DNA of 64,000 bases from Parapontixanthobacter sp963736595 (GCA_963736595.1 CAVTPG010000011.1:186001-250000), one strand, 5' to 3'. Counted from the first letter of the stretch, positions 52,401 to 61,006 are shown. A program made the numbers and translations. The notes: generated by a model from the sequence alone, not told the origin.

Positions 52401-52848
52401 GGTCGGCTTTGCCGCGATAACCTGAGCGATTTTGCCCTGACTGACCAATGCAGGCGAATGCGCGCCGGTCGCCGCATCGGCAAATGTGAGCGACACGTCC
52501 TTGGCGCGGACGTCGCTACCGTTCACGCGATAGGCGCTACCTGCGCCGCGTTCGATCCGGCGCACGACTTCCAGTTCTTCGCCGTGATCGTCCTGCGCCT
52601 GCAACACGACTTCGGCAAAATCGCGGGCAGGGCGCTGCGAGGTTCCGGCAAAGATGACATCTTCCATCCCGCCTGATCGCATGGATTTGGGCGAGCTTTC
52701 CCCCATGACCCAGCGGATGGCTTCCAGCAAATTGGATTTGCCGCAGCCATTAGGGCCCGACCACGCCGGTCAGACCCGGCTCGATGCGCAATTCGGACGG
52801 CTCGACGAAGCTTTTAAAACCGCTTAATTTAAGCCGTTTGATCAGCAT
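49421..52848 (-). CDS. smc: Chromosome segregation ATPase SMC, with frame changes at both ends
   Basis: SMC organises and segregates chromosomes. The N-terminal piece from ATG 52848 reads MLIKRLKLSGFKSFVEPSEL and RIEPGLTGVVGP, then hits TAA. One extra base near 52751 hides the Walker A motif GPNGCGKS; the next frame continues LLEAIRWVMGESSPKSMRSGG. Long coiled coils flank a hinge near the middle. The signature SLTLLSGGEQALTAIAL and Walker B region PICVLDEVDAPLDDAN follow. A second extra base near 49510 displaces the end; the restored tail LFGVTMIEQGVSRLVSVDLG and EDLLAAE ends at TAA 49421-49423. Corrected length is about 1,141 residues. A real break in the Walker A motif would abolish activity. 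Confidence 0.93.
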
Positions 52849-52881
52849 CGCGCTTCGACCGCCCTCCGTGGCTTTACCGTG

Positions 52882-53637
52882 TTAGCGCGCTCCGGCCCGC
52901 TGCAATGCGTCTTCGACTGCATCCCAGCCATTGGCTTCGATCGGCGTGCCGTTCACAAAGAAAGTCGGGGTACCGCGCACGCCAAATTCGTCTGCCTGCG
53001 AATCCGAATTGGTGGCGATTTTTTCAAGCGATGCAAAGTCGGCGAGGCATTGCCGCGCATCGTTCTCGCTCACGCCGCGCGCTGCGAAGAAATCGTACAT
53101 CCCTGCCATGTCCGCCAAAGCTGCAAAGCGTTCGCCTTCGGGCAGCGACAAGGCTTGTTGAGCGGCTTCCTGATTGGCGTAGATCGGTGAGACCAGTTCG
53201 TTGAGATTGGCCCAGACTTGTTCTGACAGCGGATGAAAGTTTTCCGCCGGTCCGCAGCGCACAAGGCGCGCCAGTGCGAGATCGTCCGGCCCGCGGATGA
53301 GATTGCGCAATTCGTAGCTGACCCGTCCCGTGCTGACGTAATCCGCTTTCAATGGTGCAACGCCGGTTGCGGCAAATTGCGCACAGGCCGGGCACGTCAG
53401 CGAGGCATATTCGACCAGCTTGATCGGCGCATCGGGATTGCCCAAACGGTAGCCGTCATATTCCGTGACTTCGACTTGCGTTTCCCATGCACCGCCTTCA
53501 GGCGCGGCTACTTCGGCAATGGCATCACCTTCCAGCGCTGCGCCATCGGCAGCGGCCTGGTTGCATCCGGACAGGATCAGGGCAAACGGTGCGGCAAGTG
53601 CCAATTTGCCGAACAGGGAAAGTGTCTTCGAGGTCAT
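52882..53637 (-). CDS. DsbA-family thioredoxin-fold lipoprotein (first of two)
   Basis: A 251-residue exported thiol oxidoreductase-like protein. The signal peptide ends in a lipobox (LILSGC). The redox motif is ASLTCPACAQFAA, CPAC instead of the CPHC of E. coli DsbA. GVRGTPTFFVNGTPIEANG supplies the cis-proline region. It is 57 bases downstream of its paralogue and 33 bases upstream of smc, all on one strand. Confidence 0.86.
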   Translation of the reverse strand: MTSKTLSLFGKLALAAPFALILSGCNQAAADGAALEGDAIAEVAAPEGGAWETQVEVTEYDGYRLGNPDAPIKLVEYASLTCPACAQFAATGVAPLKADYVSTGRVSYELRNLIRGPDDLALARLVRCGPAENFHPLSEQVWANLNELVSPIYANQEAAQQALSLPEGERFAALADMAGMYDFFAARGVSENDARQCLADFASLEKIATNSDSQADEFGVRGTPTFFVNGTPIEANGWDAVEDALQRAGAR

Positions 53638-53694
53638 TTCGGGATCGCTCCTTAGCGGGTTATCATCTTGTAAGCAGGTTTAGCCGATCTGCGT

Positions 53695-54447
53695 CTATGC
53701 GCCAAATTCGGACGGCTGATCGAGTTCGTTAACTTCTTTGCCGCTGGCAATCGCGGTGTCGAGCAAAGGCCATAATTGCTCCCAGCTATGCACATCGGCC
53801 TGAGGTTCGCCCTCGATCACGAAGCTGGGCGTGCTGGGCAAGCCGAATTCGGTGTAAGTCATGCGGGCTTGCGAGATCAGTTCATCGGCTCGCACTTGAT
53901 CGGAGAGGCAGCGGTCGAGATCGGTCTGGCGATAGCCTGCCTGCTGCTCGAACATCCGGTAGAGATCAAGCGCGCTGGCAATGCTGCGCCGGGCACTGGC
54001 CGATTTGTCGCCTTGCGACCACAAAGCCACTTGTTCGCGTGGAGCGTTGCGGGCCTTGCCAAGCCAAGTTGGCTGGCCGGTCAGCACCATCAGATGGTTG
54101 GTATAAAATCGATCATCCGGTCCGCATTCGATCATCATCGTGACGGTCAAATCGACCGGATTGTGGATCATCGGGCGGTATTCGATCGCGACATCGCCGC
54201 GCCCGATATAGCCGAGTTGCAACGCGCCTTCGCTTTGCTGTGTGAAGCGGGCGCAGGCAGGACAAGTGTAAGACAGCAAAGCGATCAGCGTGACCGGCGC
54301 ATCCTCATTACCCAGCCGATGACCCATCTCGGTCTTGGTCGGCATGGTCGATACGGTCTGCGCCAGCGCAGTCTGACCGGCTCCCGCAAATGACAGCACG
54401 GCCAGAGAAGCGGCAGTAGCAATGGCAAGTTTTGCAATCTGTTTCAT
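53695..54447 (-). CDS. DsbA-family thioredoxin-fold exported protein (second of two)
   Basis: A 250-residue protein with a signal peptide (ATAASLAVLSFAGAGQTALAQ) and the redox motif SYTCPACARFTQQ. GLPSTPSFVIEG is the cis-proline region. It shares layout with the neighbouring DsbA-like lipoprotein, so the pair probably arose by duplication. The start overlaps the dciA stop by four bases (ATGA), so it is coupled to dciA. Confidence 0.85.
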   Translation of the reverse strand: MKQIAKLAIATAASLAVLSFAGAGQTALAQTVSTMPTKTEMGHRLGNEDAPVTLIALLSYTCPACARFTQQSEGALQLGYIGRGDVAIEYRPMIHNPVDLTVTMMIECGPDDRFYTNHLMVLTGQPTWLGKARNAPREQVALWSQGDKSASARRSIASALDLYRMFEQQAGYRQTDLDRCLSDQVRADELISQARMTYTEFGLPSTPSFVIEGEPQADVHSWEQLWPLLDTAIASGKEVNELDQPSEFGA

Positions 54448-55055
54448 GGCTTTTTCGTCTCGTCCTTCGTGCCCATACTGCGCGCCAGCGATTCCAGCAC
54501 TGTGCGCAATTCCGGATCGCCGATATCGCGCAAGGATTCGCCCAATTCCATCGGAATGGCTTTCAACGATGGCGGCGCCTTCGGGCGATTGCTATCTGGC
54601 GGAGGCTTAACTTCACCTTGCCGGATTTTGATGCGAGCAACCGCCTGATAGCCAAAAAAGCGATTTACCCGTTCCATAATTTCAGGGATGACGTGCTGGA
54701 TCAGCGGCGCGTGGGCAGGAACAACGACCAGTTGCATGATCCCCTCTGCTTTCTCGCCCGGCGGGAAGCGGATCGATTCCGGCGTGCATACTTTGGCGTG
54801 CGTTTCGCCGACGATTTCGGGCCAGCGCGACACGACGCTGCTCTGTACAAAACCAAAACGACGAAAAGCCGTCCGCCCGATTTGCGGCATAAGTTGGGAG
54901 ATCGGCTTGGCCTGTCCACCACGCGGGCGCTCATACGCTTTGGCGCGTGGCTTTTTTGCGGCGCGCACAGGCTTTTTCGCAGCAGCCTGTTCGGCGCGTG
55001 CGGCGGCCGCTTCCAGCCTTTTGTGATCGTCCCGTTCCATTGGTCCAACGCTCAT
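54444..55055 (-). CDS. dciA: DUF721 / DciA-like replicative helicase loader
   Basis: A 203-residue protein with a Lys/Ala-rich N-terminus (AAARAEQAAAKKPVRAAKKP) and the DUF721 core: FGFVQSSVVSRWPEIVGETHAKVCTPESIRFP, then LVVVPAHAPLIQHVIPEIMERVNRFFGYQAV. DciA proteins help load DnaB in bacteria lacking DnaC. It is divergent from mutY, only 14 bases between the starts, and leads dciA-dsbA-dsbA-smc on the minus strand. Confidence 0.87.
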   Translation of the reverse strand: MSVGPMERDDHKRLEAAAARAEQAAAKKPVRAAKKPRAKAYERPRGGQAKPISQLMPQIGRTAFRRFGFVQSSVVSRWPEIVGETHAKVCTPESIRFPPGEKAEGIMQLVVVPAHAPLIQHVIPEIMERVNRFFGYQAVARIKIRQGEVKPPPDSNRPKAPPSLKAIPMELGESLRDIGDPELRTVLESLARSMGTKDETKKP

Positions 55056-55069
55056 GCCATAGCGGGCGC

Positions 55070-56147
55070 GTGACCGCTACACCCCCGACAAATAAGCCTG
55101 ACGAAAAATCGGATCAAGTCGCGCCTGCATTGCTCGACTGGTATGCGCGCCATGCCCGCGAACTGCCTTGGCGCGCGCCGCCCGGTGCGCCTGCGCCCGA
55201 CCCTTATCGGGTGTGGCTGTCCGAAGTCATGTTGCAGCAGACCACGGTTGCCGCAGTGAAACCGTTCTTCGAAAAATTCGTGCGCATCTGGCCGAGCGTT
55301 GAGCAGCTTGCCAGCGCCAGCGATGCCGAGGTGATGGCGGCATGGGCAGGGCTTGGCTATTATTCGCGGGCGCGCAATCTGATTGCCTGTGCGCGGCAGG
55401 TTGCGGCGCTTGGCGCGTTTCCGGCAAGTGAAACGGAATTGCGCAAATTGCCGGGGCTGGGCGCTTATACAGCGGCGGCGATCGCGGCGATTGCCTTTGG
55501 TCAGCGCGCGGTGGTGGTCGATGCGAATGTGGAGCGGGTGGTCGCGCGACTATTCGCTATTTCCGAGCCTTTGCCAAAATCCCGCGCAGCCATTCGCGTC
55601 GCGACCGACACAATTACACCCGACAAAAATAGCGGCGATTTTGCGCAGGCGATGATGGATCTCGGCTCACAAATTTGCACCACGCGCGATCCCAAATGCC
55701 TGCTTTGTCCACTCGCCGAATGGTGCGTCGCTTTAAAACAAGGCGATCCGGCTGCGGCTGCCCGTCAAAGCTCCGAAAAAGCCTGTGCCAGAGCGGGTTG
55801 GGCGAGCCTTCTGGATCGAGCGGTTGCATCGCGGGAAACGCCAAGTCTGGCTGATCGAGCGGGCCGCAAAAGTGATGCTGGGCGGGATGCGCGCTTTGCC
55901 CGACGATGGCTGGACTGCGCGCGCAGACGGTTCTGGAGAAGCGCCGTTTGCAAGCGATTGGCAGGAGGTTGGCGCAGTGCGCCATGGGTTCACTCATGCA
56001 AAACTGACGCTGGCCGTGTCGCGCACGATTGTTACAAAAGCACCCGAAGGCGCGGGCCAGTGGTGGCCGGTCGATACGCTTGACGAAGCTGGATTACCGA
56101 CGCTTTACGCCAATGCCGCTCGGTTGGTGCTGGCTCAGGAAACCTAG
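55070..56147 (+). CDS. mutY: A/G-specific adenine glycosylase MutY, frameshifted
   Basis: MutY removes adenine mispaired with 8-oxoguanine. ELPWRAPPG, EVMLQQTTVAAV with the catalytic glutamate, the helix-hairpin-helix LPGLGAYTAAAIAAIAF, catalytic Asp in VVVDANVERVVAR, and the FeS cysteines in CTTRDPKCLLCPLAEWC are visible. The first frame becomes nonsense after GDPAAA. Removing one base near 55757-55760 leads to PVKAPKKPVPERVGRAFWIE and on through MLGGMRALPDDGW and VRHGFTHAKLTL, the NUDIX-like 8-oxoG-recognition domain. The start is GTG at 55070. Confidence 0.92.
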
Positions 56148-56365
56148 AAAAAGCCTCCGCCAAGCATCAGCCGGATGACTGCAATCGCCAGCACGACGAG
56201 GCAGAAGTTGCGCCCGCCATTGCTACTGGATAGCGCGCCGACGACGACCCCGGTTACAACGATGGGCAAAGCAAACCAGTTGGCCCATCCCAAAAGCGGA
56301 ATTTGCGCCGGAATGACGATGATGAGCGAAAAGATGCCGATGAGGATCGAGAGGATGTTGAGCAT
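56144..56365 (-). CDS. Small multi-span membrane protein
   Basis: A 73-residue hydrophobic protein: ILSILIGIFSLIIVIPAQIPLL, then WFALPIVVTGVVVGAL and FCLVVLAIAVIRLMLGGGFF, so two or three spans. It is convergent with mutY and overlaps its stop by four bases. ATG at 56365 begins at the first span; the longer frame adds a non-hydrophobic leader. No family recognised with confidence. Confidence 0.6.
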   Translation of the reverse strand: MLNILSILIGIFSLIIVIPAQIPLLGWANWFALPIVVTGVVVGALSSSNGGRNFCLVVLAIAVIRLMLGGGFF

Positions 56366-56503
56366 CTGTCTTATATGCTTAGCACAGCGGGCAATTGCAA
56401 GATGCGGAAATAATCGGCAATAGGCCATTCATCCAGGCCCAATCATCAAGGGCCATCACACAGCCTTTGCATCTTGCAACGCCGCAACGAGTAAGAGATA
56501 TTT

Positions 56504-57859
56504 ATGTCTGAACCCCGCTTGATCGACTCCGCCAATCTCAGCCCCGCTCTAACTCGCCGCAACTTGCTGCGCGCTGGCGCATGGGGGATGGGCGGCGTTT
56601 TATTGGGCGGTTGCAGCGCATCGCCGATGGCCTTGGCCGGGTCGCCGCCAGCGCCAAGCTGGGATGCCATCGCCAAAATGGCGGAAGATTATGTCGATCA
56701 GCGCAAGGTTGCCAATTTCGTTGCCGCAATGGGCTTTGGCCAGAACGATGCGCAATATATTTCGCGCGGCCGTCTGGCCTTGGGCAGCGAGACGGATGCG
56801 GGAGCCGACAGCCTCTATCGCATCTATTCGATGACCAAGCCGGTCACGGGACTGGCCGTGGCCATGCTGATTGATGCGGGCAAATTGCAACTCGATCAGC
56901 CGCTAAAAGACGTTCTGCCTGCCTTCGCCGATATGCAGGTGCAAGCTACGCCCGACGGCAACTTGACCGACCTTGTCCCGGCACAGCGCGACATCACCAT
57001 TCGCCATCTGCTGACGCATACTGCGGGACTGGGCTATAATATCACGCAAAAAGGCGAAATTGCCGCAGCCTATAACAAGGCGGGCATTTCACCGGGAAAA
57101 ATCAGCCGCATTCCCATTCCCGGGATCGCGCGTGCGACACCGGCACCAAGTCTGGAAATTTTTGCCGACCGGCTGGCGACATTGCCGCTGGTCTATCAGC
57201 CCGGCACGAAATGGAGCTATTCGGTCAGTCTCGATCTGCTCGGCCGCGTGATCGAAGTGGTTTCAGGCAAGCCGTTCGACAGCTTCCTGCAGGACGAAAT
57301 CTTCGGTCCGGCGGGCATGACCAGCACCTATTTCACTGTTCCGCAAAGCGAAGTGAACCGGCTGACCACCAATTACGGCTTGGTCAATGGCACGCTGCTG
57401 CCGATCGATCCGGCCAAGGCATCGATTTTCCTCGACGAGCCCGAATTTCCGTTTGGCGGAGCGGGCCTTGTCAGCAGTCCGCGCGACTATGACCAATTCC
57501 ACAAACTGCTGGTCGGGTATGGCATGGTCAACGGACGGCGTGTGGTCAGCGAAGGCGCGATCCGATTGGCGACTCAAAATCTGCTGCCGGACGGCGTATC
57601 GATGGACGGAACCTGGGTCGAGGGACAGGGTTTTGGCGCAGGCGGCAGTGTTGGTCTCGGCGAAAATGCCGGAATGTTCGGCTGGGGCGGGGCCGCCGGA
57701 ACCGTGGCGCTGGTCAATATGCGGACGGGTCTGCGCGCCGGAATGTTCGTGCAGTATATGCCGCCGGAATCCTTACCCATGCGCGATGATTTCATTGCCG
57801 CGATGAGCACCGATATTGCCGCCTTCCTCGGCAACAGCGCAATGAAAGCCGCCGCCTGA
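56504..57859 (+). CDS. Serine hydrolase, beta-lactamase class C / esterase family, probably TAT-exported
   Basis: A 451-residue protein of the class C beta-lactamase/D-alanyl-D-alanine carboxypeptidase/esterase superfamily. The SxxK motif is YSMTKPVTGLAVAML near residue 110 and the YxN-like motif is KWSYSVSLDLLGRVIE. HTAGLGYN is also typical. The N-terminus has a twin-arginine signal (TRRNLLRAGAWGMGGVLLGGC), ending in a lipobox. The fold alone does not show beta-lactam resistance; esterase or peptidase roles are equally likely. Confidence 0.86.
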   Translation: MSEPRLIDSANLSPALTRRNLLRAGAWGMGGVLLGGCSASPMALAGSPPAPSWDAIAKMAEDYVDQRKVANFVAAMGFGQNDAQYISRGRLALGSETDAGADSLYRIYSMTKPVTGLAVAMLIDAGKLQLDQPLKDVLPAFADMQVQATPDGNLTDLVPAQRDITIRHLLTHTAGLGYNITQKGEIAAAYNKAGISPGKISRIPIPGIARATPAPSLEIFADRLATLPLVYQPGTKWSYSVSLDLLGRVIEVVSGKPFDSFLQDEIFGPAGMTSTYFTVPQSEVNRLTTNYGLVNGTLLPIDPAKASIFLDEPEFPFGGAGLVSSPRDYDQFHKLLVGYGMVNGRRVVSEGAIRLATQNLLPDGVSMDGTWVEGQGFGAGGSVGLGENAGMFGWGGAAGTVALVNMRTGLRAGMFVQYMPPESLPMRDDFIAAMSTDIAAFLGNSAMKAAA

Positions 57860-57956
57860 TCGTGATGTCGCAACCCGGCGGGACGCAGTCAGGCACAGCG
57901 TATTCAGCTAAGGGGCCATCGCCTTTGCAGGTTCGCCGTTAGACCGTGCGGATCAT

Positions 57957-58796
57957 TTGCGCAGCGATGGCGATGCTCTGGCCGGGCTGATGAACTGGCG
58001 CGCGCGGCTCTTGATGCTGGACGGTCTTAATCCGGTCATGGGCGATGACGGCGCGCTGGTTTGGGGCACGCTGGCCGATGCAGCACCTGATGCCGAATTG
58101 GTCTTTCTGGGGCTGGATGAGGGCAAGGCGTGTTTCGCCGCTGTTCCAAGCGAGGGCGCGACTGGACCGGCCTATGCCGATCCGCGCGTCTGGGGCGCAA
58201 TTCAGATGCTCGCGCCGCCCGACCTCGCCATCTATGGCGGCGCACGCAGTCTGGTCGATTGGCACGCACGGCACCGCTTTTGCGCGCGTTGCGGCGCACC
58301 GACGACATTGGCAAAAGGCGGTTGGGAACGCGATTGCAAGACTTGCGATGCGGCGCATTTTCCGCGCACCGATCCGGTGACGATTATGCTGGTGACGCAT
58401 GGCGAAGGCGAAGACCGGCGTCTGCTGCTGGGCCGTCAGCCGCGCTTTCCCCCGCGTGCATTTTCGGCGCTGGCGGGTTTTGTCGAGCCGGGTGAAACGA
58501 TCGAGGAGGCCGTGGCGCGCGAAGTGCATGAAGAGGCCGGCATTCAGGTCCGCGACGTGCGCTATATTGCCAGCCAGCCGTGGCCGTTCCCTTCGCAATT
58601 GATGATCGGTTGTCATGCCACGGCGGAAAGCGACGCGTTGACGATCGACACAACCGAGCTGGAAGAAGCGCGGTGGTTTTCGCGTGCTGACATTGCCGAT
58701 GCGCTGGAGCAGGGCCGTGAGGGCAATGGCCCGTTCGCACCGCCGCCGCCGACTGCTATTGCCAGATCGCTGCTGGATTGGTGGATGGCGCAATGA
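57957..58796 (+). CDS. nudC: NADH pyrophosphatase NudC; start codon unclear
   Basis: NudC hydrolyses NAD(H) and can remove NAD caps from RNA. The zinc cysteines are in CARCGAPTTLAKGGWERDCKTC. The Nudix box is GFVEPGETIEEAVAREVHEEAG near residue 170, with SQPWPFPSQLMIG after it. The listed start is TTG at 57957. In-frame codons upstream read IAFAGSPLDRADH, which belongs to the family N-terminus, but only an ATC (57918) stands where an ATG is expected and a TAA lies just before it. Either a rare start or a base error is involved. Confidence 0.92.
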   Translation: MRSDGDALAGLMNWRARLLMLDGLNPVMGDDGALVWGTLADAAPDAELVFLGLDEGKACFAAVPSEGATGPAYADPRVWGAIQMLAPPDLAIYGGARSLVDWHARHRFCARCGAPTTLAKGGWERDCKTCDAAHFPRTDPVTIMLVTHGEGEDRRLLLGRQPRFPPRAFSALAGFVEPGETIEEAVAREVHEEAGIQVRDVRYIASQPWPFPSQLMIGCHATAESDALTIDTTELEEARWFSRADIADALEQGREGNGPFAPPPPTAIARSLLDWWMAQ

Positions 58797-59497
58797 GCGC
58801 GTCCACGACCGCCTCCACACCCGCAACTGTTACAATCGACATCTTTTCCGACGTGATGTGTCCGTGGTGTCTGGTGGGCTGGGGGCAGCTGTCCAAAGCG
58901 CTTGCCGCGCTGGACGGCGAGATCGCCGCCGACATTCGCTGGCGACCGTTTGAACTCAATCCCGATATGCCGGAGGAGGGCGAGGAGCGCAGCGCGCATC
59001 TTGCCAAAAAATACCGCCGCAGTGCCGAAGAAACGGCGGCAGTGATCGGACAGATGGGTCAAGCAGCACACGATGCCGGTGTCAGTCTGGACTATGCAGG
59101 AGACACAGACACTGCGCCGCCCGCGATGATGTGGAACACGCTGACCGCGCACAAATTGCTGAAATGGGCGCTCGATAATCATGGACCGCATCAGCAAATG
59201 GCGCTGAAACTGGCGCTGTTCGAAGCGCATTTCAATCACCGTCGCCGGATCGGAGAACGCGCCGTGCTCCTCGATATCGTCGAAGAGACGGGACTGGATC
59301 GCGAGCGGGCCGCTATGGCGCTGGATGACCCGGCGCTAACCGCGCAGGTTCGTGCAGAAGAACAACAGGCCCGTGCCATGAACATCACCGGCGTTCCGGC
59401 AATGGTGGTGGATGGCACCTTCCTGATCCCCGGCGCGCAAGGTGCGGAAACCTATGCCGACGTGCTGCGCCGCGTGGTGGCGAAGCGCTCCGCATAA
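58793..59497 (+). CDS. DsbA-family oxidoreductase, FrnE-like (2-hydroxychromene-2-carboxylate isomerase fold)
   Basis: A 234-residue cytoplasmic protein with the thioredoxin-fold motif FSDVMCPWCLVGWGQL (CPWC) and the cis-proline segment NITGVPAMVVDGTFLIPGAQ. ALFEAHFNHRRRIGE and the helical insertion fit FrnE-like proteins, possibly involved in oxidative stress. There is no signal peptide. The ATG overlaps the nudC stop (ATGA), so the two are co-translated. Confidence 0.9.
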   Translation: MSASTTASTPATVTIDIFSDVMCPWCLVGWGQLSKALAALDGEIAADIRWRPFELNPDMPEEGEERSAHLAKKYRRSAEETAAVIGQMGQAAHDAGVSLDYAGDTDTAPPAMMWNTLTAHKLLKWALDNHGPHQQMALKLALFEAHFNHRRRIGERAVLLDIVEETGLDRERAAMALDDPALTAQVRAEEQQARAMNITGVPAMVVDGTFLIPGAQGAETYADVLRRVVAKRSA

Positions 59498-59505
59498 ACA
59501 CAAAA

Positions 59506-59533
59506 AAGGCCACTTCGGTAAAGAAGCGGCCTT
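59506..59533 (-). terminator. Hairpin terminator, minus strand
   Basis: AAGGCC (59506-59511) pairs with GGCCTT (59528-59533), with an inner CTTC/GAAG pairing. On the minus strand the stem is followed by TTTTTT. It lies about 80 bases after the Cys-rich exported protein gene and directly after the FrnE-like gene, so it may serve both. Confidence 0.72.
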
Positions 59534-59615
59534 AAGTCTTCGCATAAATTGCGAGGTGGTATGAAGGGGCTATCCGGGTCGTGACAGCCCCTTCTTTGCG
59601 TAAAACGACGGGTCG

Positions 59616-59927
59616 CTATTTCACGCAATATTGGCCGGAGGTTTTCATGCCTCCTGAACAGCTGCCGCTGCGGACTTCAGCATAATCGCCCTTATCGCCC
59701 ACGCAGTATTTCTGGCTGGTTTTAAAGCCGGTCGGACAGCTTGAGCCGACCTTTTTCAAAGCCACCGCGCCCGATTTGGACACGCAGGTGTCGCCCTTGG
59801 CGGCAAAGCCGTTGGGGCAAGTACCGTCGCGCGCGACTTCGGTGCTGGCCGATTGCGCGAACGCTGCCGGCGCAGTCGCTACAGCCATTCCGGCAGCGGC
59901 TAGAAACATGGCAATGTTTTTGGTCAT
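59616..59927 (-). CDS. Small exported protein with three cysteine-pair repeats
   Basis: A 103-residue protein with a signal peptide (MFLAAAGMAVATAPAAFAQ). The mature part has three similar units, each with a cysteine pair: GTCPNGFAAKGDTCV, SSCPTGFKTSQKYCV and GSCSGGMKTSGQYCV. The spacing (C-x9/10-C) suggests small disulfide loops. No family recognised. It follows a larger exported protein gene by 13 bases, so they are probably one operon. Confidence 0.72.
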   Translation of the reverse strand: MTKNIAMFLAAAGMAVATAPAAFAQSASTEVARDGTCPNGFAAKGDTCVSKSGAVALKKVGSSCPTGFKTSQKYCVGDKGDYAEVRSGSCSGGMKTSGQYCVK

Positions 59928-59940
59928 GCGATGATCGTCC

Positions 59941-60825
59941 TTACCGGTTGCCGGCGCTGCGACGGTAAGCAAAGGCTGCTACGCTCTTGCCCGAAGCTTT
60001 GTTGTAATACTGGCAATAGAAATCCGTGCCCGCATCGGTGTGAAGTGGCGGCATATTGAAGCCCAGCATCGTTTTGCCGCGACTTTTCAGATCTTTGTCC
60101 CACGCCGCCGAACGGTCGGAATTGCTTCCGCTTGCTGTAGTTTTGTAGCCCAGCGAATGGCCGGTATGCAGCGCGACATCCTTGCCGCTGACATTGTTCC
60201 AGCTTGGAACCATGTTGTCAGGGTTCTGCTTGCCGGTCGACTGGTCGATGCACTGCATCTGCATGTCGTATTTCATCTTGTCATATTGCGCGGTGGGCAC
60301 TTCCATATACAGCACGTCATAAGTGCCCATCGATGGCATGATGCAGCCATTGGAAGCGGAAACCGGCTCGCGGTCGATGAGACCGGTACGCTCTTCGCTA
60401 TTGAGCCCGTTCTGGAACGTGTAAGTGCCGTTTTGCGCAATAAAGGCGTTGCTGATCGGCAATCCGGCGCATTTGGTCAGCGACGTGTATTTTGCAGGGG
60501 CTGGAGCCGCACGACCGGCGTGCGCCTTGCCTTTAGCGGTTTTGGGATAATTGCTACGCTGCGCCATACCCTGCCTGATGGCAGCGTCCCGGCCGACCGA
60601 ATTCACACCGCCGCGACGCGTTGGAACTTGGCCTTTGGATACCGCCTCGACGGTATCGGCGGCATCTTTTGCATCTTCTGCCGCTTTTTCGACTTCATTG
60701 GCGGCCCGCTCAACTTTCTTGGCGGCTTTCTTCAGCTTGTCGAACGGTCCGGCTTCGGCAACGCTCGCATTCATTCCTAGCGACAGCGACATGGCCGCTG
60801 CGCCCAACATCAAAAACTTGTTCAT
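59941..60825 (-). CDS. Exported protein of unknown function with N-terminal amphipathic helix
   Basis: A 294-residue protein. A signal peptide (FLMLGAAAMSLSLGMNASVAEA) is followed by a charged Ala/Lys/Glu helix (KLKKAAKKVERAANEVEKAAEDA), probably coiled coil. A basic low-complexity linker precedes a ~180-residue domain with cysteines in KCAGLP, NGCIMP, MQCIDQ and FYCQYY. No domain recognised. It shares an operon with the Cys-repeat protein downstream. Confidence 0.72.
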   Translation of the reverse strand: MNKFLMLGAAAMSLSLGMNASVAEAGPFDKLKKAAKKVERAANEVEKAAEDAKDAADTVEAVSKGQVPTRRGGVNSVGRDAAIRQGMAQRSNYPKTAKGKAHAGRAAPAPAKYTSLTKCAGLPISNAFIAQNGTYTFQNGLNSEERTGLIDREPVSASNGCIMPSMGTYDVLYMEVPTAQYDKMKYDMQMQCIDQSTGKQNPDNMVPSWNNVSGKDVALHTGHSLGYKTTASGSNSDRSAAWDKDLKSRGKTMLGFNMPPLHTDAGTDFYCQYYNKASGKSVAAFAYRRSAGNR

Positions 60826-60885
60826 TCATTGTCTCCCGTTTGTGACGGGCGAGCCAATGATTGTGCAGCAGCGAAAAACCTATAG

Positions 60886-60895
60886 CCCATATGGG
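60886..60895. repeat. Palindrome upstream of the exported-protein operon
   Basis: CCCATATGGG is a perfect 10-base palindrome about 60 bases upstream of the ATG at 60825. Flanking TATA and ATA bases extend the symmetry weakly. It is positioned like an operator or promoter-overlapping site. Confidence 0.4.
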
Positions 60896-60920
60896 ACATA
60901 GATTTGCAGTTAAGGGCAGG

Positions 60921-60939
60921 TTATCGCCACAGGCGATAA
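60921..60939. repeat. Perfect 8-base stem with a 3-base loop
   Basis: TTATCGCC-ACA-GGCGATAA lies between the DUF1489 gene end (61007) and the 60825 start. It has no T run in either direction, so a terminator role is weak; a protein-binding site is another possibility. Confidence 0.45.
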
Positions 60940-61006
60940 ATCAGGCGGATTGCATAAGAAAAAGCGGCGCTTGAGCGAAATTAAAGCGCAGTTTGCGGCG
61001 CGAGCC

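Noticed and set aside
56504..57859. Beta-lactam resistance gene
   Set aside because: The fold is shared with esterases and peptidases, and the signal and context give no support for resistance.
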